DNA of 5,723 nucleotides from Desulfomonile tiedjei (lineage in GTDB: Bacteria > Desulfobacterota > Desulfomonilia > Desulfomonilales > Desulfomonilaceae), in contig DYRE01000147.1 in the NCBI GenBank assembly GCA_020718965.1, positions 1-5,723 of the forward strand. Reading direction: 5' to 3'. A program made the position numbers and the translations under genes. A model generated the notes under the pieces. It was not told where the DNA came from and did not search any database. It saw nothing but the letters and a program-made list of their open reading frames with translations. Of the stretch, positions 4,467 through 5,723 are shown piece after piece; position 1 is the stretch's first letter; every line of letters starts with the position of its first letter.

Positions 4467-5537
4467 TTAGAAAACTATGTTCAGGGAAAGTCCAGCGGCC
4501 ATATCTTGTCGGGAAACATTCAGACTGATCTCCTCAAATGGTTTGGCTGAAACCCCTGGGGATGCTGAACAGTCGTTTTGTATGCGACCGCTGCCTGACA
4601 CCTGAACCCAACCGGATTTTCCCCAAAGACTCAGGTTAAACAAGGGTAACCAATTCATGAGATACTGCGCATTCAACTCAAAATATGTGGCGGGTTCATC
4701 CGAAGTAAGGATCGTGTAACAGGACACACTCGATAATTGAGAAGAGTTCGCGGATATTCTAGTTTCGATCCGGATACTTGAAGGAGCAAATACGCTACCA
4801 ATTGCAAAAGCCTTAAAGAAAGCACCGTCGAATCCAAATCCTATATAAGGAATCCAGATCTTGCTTTGGGCCTCATGTGCTTTTAGATTTAGAAACACAG
4901 CTTTCGATCCGCCTGAAACTTTAATCTCATGAGGTTCTTTGAATACCAGTCGGAAATCGTCATACCTTAAACCCGCTTCCATACAAACCGGGCCCAACAC
5001 TGGCTGAAGCCAGCCGAATTCGGCTTCCATCCAGATAAATTCACGCTGTTTCCACAAGAGGCGCTCCGCTTCTTCGCGAGTATCGGGAAGCCATTTGTTT
5101 AGAGCGCTCTGGAGGATGTTTCCTGAAATTGACGCAAATATCGAACAACCGTTCCCAAACTTGGCCTGAAGGGCTGCTTCGGCTACCCAGAGGTCAACTT
5201 CATTTAGTTTTATGGGGAAATACCCCCCTGTCATGTTGTCTGAGTCATTAAAAATAAAAGTGTAAGGGATTGGAATTTCGGCTTTCCAGCCGACTCTACG
5301 GTAACCAAATTTCCCTGAGGGTTTAATCTGGACTCGACCGATGTCCGGAAGCCCAATGTCTGGCAGAAGTTCTCTAAAACGGGAATTAAAGATTCCGGTT
5401 TTTGGCAAAAACCAATCCGATCCGTTGGCGAGACTACTCAGAGATTCCAGTGGCGCATTAGTAACTAAAAGAAGGATTATAATCCAGGGAATAAGTCTAT
5501 TAAGCCTGGCTGACAAATAGTTTATACCGATTCTCAT
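4467..5537 (-). CDS. Predicted outer-membrane beta-barrel protein, unknown function
   Basis: A 356-residue exported protein. The N-terminus has a basic region (MRIGINYLSARLNR), a hydrophobic core LIPWIIILLLVTNA at 15-28, and a possible cleavage site near SLA at 35-37. The remainder alternates polar and hydrophobic/aromatic residues in strand-like stretches (GYRRVGWKAEIPIPYTFIF, WIPYIGFGFDG, FFKAFAIGSVF, YFELNAQYLMNWLPLFNL). It ends in a phenylalanine within GLSLNIVF, the usual C-terminal signal for outer-membrane barrel assembly. A helical, charged segment (about 151-168, PDTREEAERLLWKQREFI) interrupts the barrel-like part and may be a plug or extracellular loop. I do not recognise a specific family with certainty. 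The start is ambiguous: ATG at 5537 gives the better signal peptide, while an in-frame GTG at 5564 lies two bases after the upstream stop; neither has a good ribosome-binding site. The upstream MFS gene ends only 29 bases away, suggesting cotranscription and perhaps a shared transport role. Confidence 0.75.
   Translation of the reverse strand: MRIGINYLSARLNRLIPWIIILLLVTNAPLESLSSLANGSDWFLPKTGIFNSRFRELLPDIGLPDIGRVQIKPSGKFGYRRVGWKAEIPIPYTFIFNDSDNMTGGYFPIKLNEVDLWVAEAALQAKFGNGCSIFASISGNILQSALNKWLPDTREEAERLLWKQREFIWMEAEFGWLQPVLGPVCMEAGLRYDDFRLVFKEPHEIKVSGGSKAVFLNLKAHEAQSKIWIPYIGFGFDGAFFKAFAIGSVFAPSSIRIETRISANSSQLSSVSCYTILTSDEPATYFELNAQYLMNWLPLFNLSLWGKSGWVQVSGSGRIQNDCSASPGVSAKPFEEISLNVSRQDMAAGLSLNIVF
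5337..5366 (-). repeat. Tandem 15-bp duplication encoding LPDIG-LPDIG
   Basis: Two adjacent 15-base units (5337-5351 and 5352-5366) encode the pentapeptide LPDIG twice, at residues 58-67 of the barrel protein, shortly after the signal peptide. The DNA copies have diverged at several, mostly synonymous, positions while the peptide is identical, so the duplication is not recent. Confidence 0.6.
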
Positions 5538-5566
5538 TTGAACATATATTTCTGGTGGCTGCACTA

Positions 5567-5723
5567 TTACGCTCGAGCTTCACGATCGAACTGTGTTGCC
5601 TCTGACGATTTGCTGGGTCCGGGCGGATAACTGATGAAGCAACTGATTAGAAGCCCCGCTACCGGTAGCAGCATTATTGATTTCAACGCTGCGGGAACAC
5701 CAAAGTGGTCGGCTATAACCCCT
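5567..5723 (-). CDS. C-terminal end of a probable MFS transporter, truncated by the window edge
   Basis: On the minus strand an open frame enters from the right edge and gives 51 residues before TAA at 5569-5567. It begins GVIADHFGVPAALKS, typical of the loop before the last transmembrane helix of major facilitator superfamily proteins (G-x-x-A-D-x-x-G). Next comes a hydrophobic helix, IMLLPVAGLLISCFISY, and then a short polar tail ending FDREARA. MFS proteins move small solutes across the inner membrane; the substrate cannot be judged from this fragment. The stop is two bases before a possible GTG start and 29 bases before the preferred ATG of the outer-membrane barrel gene, so the two are very likely cotranscribed. 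The identification rests on a short segment; a different polytopic membrane protein is possible but less likely. Confidence 0.7.
   Translation of the reverse strand, partial: GVIADHFGVPAALKSIMLLPVAGLLISCFISYPPGPSKSSEATQFDREARA

Overview
The window looks like an ordinary chromosomal segment of an anaerobic, Gram-negative bacterium, most likely Desulfobacterota (a syntroph or sulfate-reducer relative such as the Desulfomonile/Syntrophobacter group). This is inferred from three things: a cysteine-rich 2x[4Fe-4S] protein with an N-terminal winged-helix-like segment, several divergent crotonases, and an outer-membrane beta-barrel with a Sec signal peptide. No taxonomic marker gene is present, so the assignment is from protein style only. 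Base composition is moderate and looks even, and I see no insertion sequence, integrase, tRNA, rRNA or CRISPR array.

Layout, left to right. (1) 1-1098, plus strand: the 3' part of a multi-cluster ferredoxin-type protein; its start lies outside the window. (2) 1099-1156: a short convergent gap holding an A/T-rich hairpin. (3) 1157-1873, minus: an exported (periplasmic) beta-class carbonic anhydrase with its own candidate promoter. (4) 1985-2764, minus: a crotonase-fold protein that resembles ECHDC3-type members and lacks both classical enoyl-CoA hydratase glutamates. (5) 2765-3006: a divergent regulatory region rich in TTGACA/TGTCAA dyads. (6) 3007-3381, plus: a 124-residue single-pass membrane protein of unknown function. 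(7) 3459-4325, minus: a second crotonase of a different subfamily, with a glutamate at the position used by delta3,delta2-enoyl-CoA isomerases and a strong promoter overlapped by a 7-3-7 dyad. (8) 4467-5537, minus: a predicted outer-membrane beta-barrel. (9) 5567-5723, minus: the last 51 codons of a probable major facilitator superfamily (MFS) transporter, running off the right edge and closely followed by the beta-barrel gene.

How the genes may work together (inference): the two crotonases point to acyl-CoA chemistry (beta-oxidation, isomerisation or aromatic/fatty-acid breakdown), and the Fe-S protein could carry electrons in such metabolism. The MFS and barrel genes are tightly spaced and could form an inner- plus outer-membrane pair. 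The carbonic anhydrase would interconvert CO2 and bicarbonate in the periplasm. Most genes appear to have separate promoters, so apart from the MFS/barrel pair there is little evidence for one operon. I found no clearly novel multi-gene system. The most informative oddities are the catalytic-residue pattern of the two crotonases, the two similarly built promoter/operator dyads next to them, and the extra cysteine motifs of the Fe-S protein.
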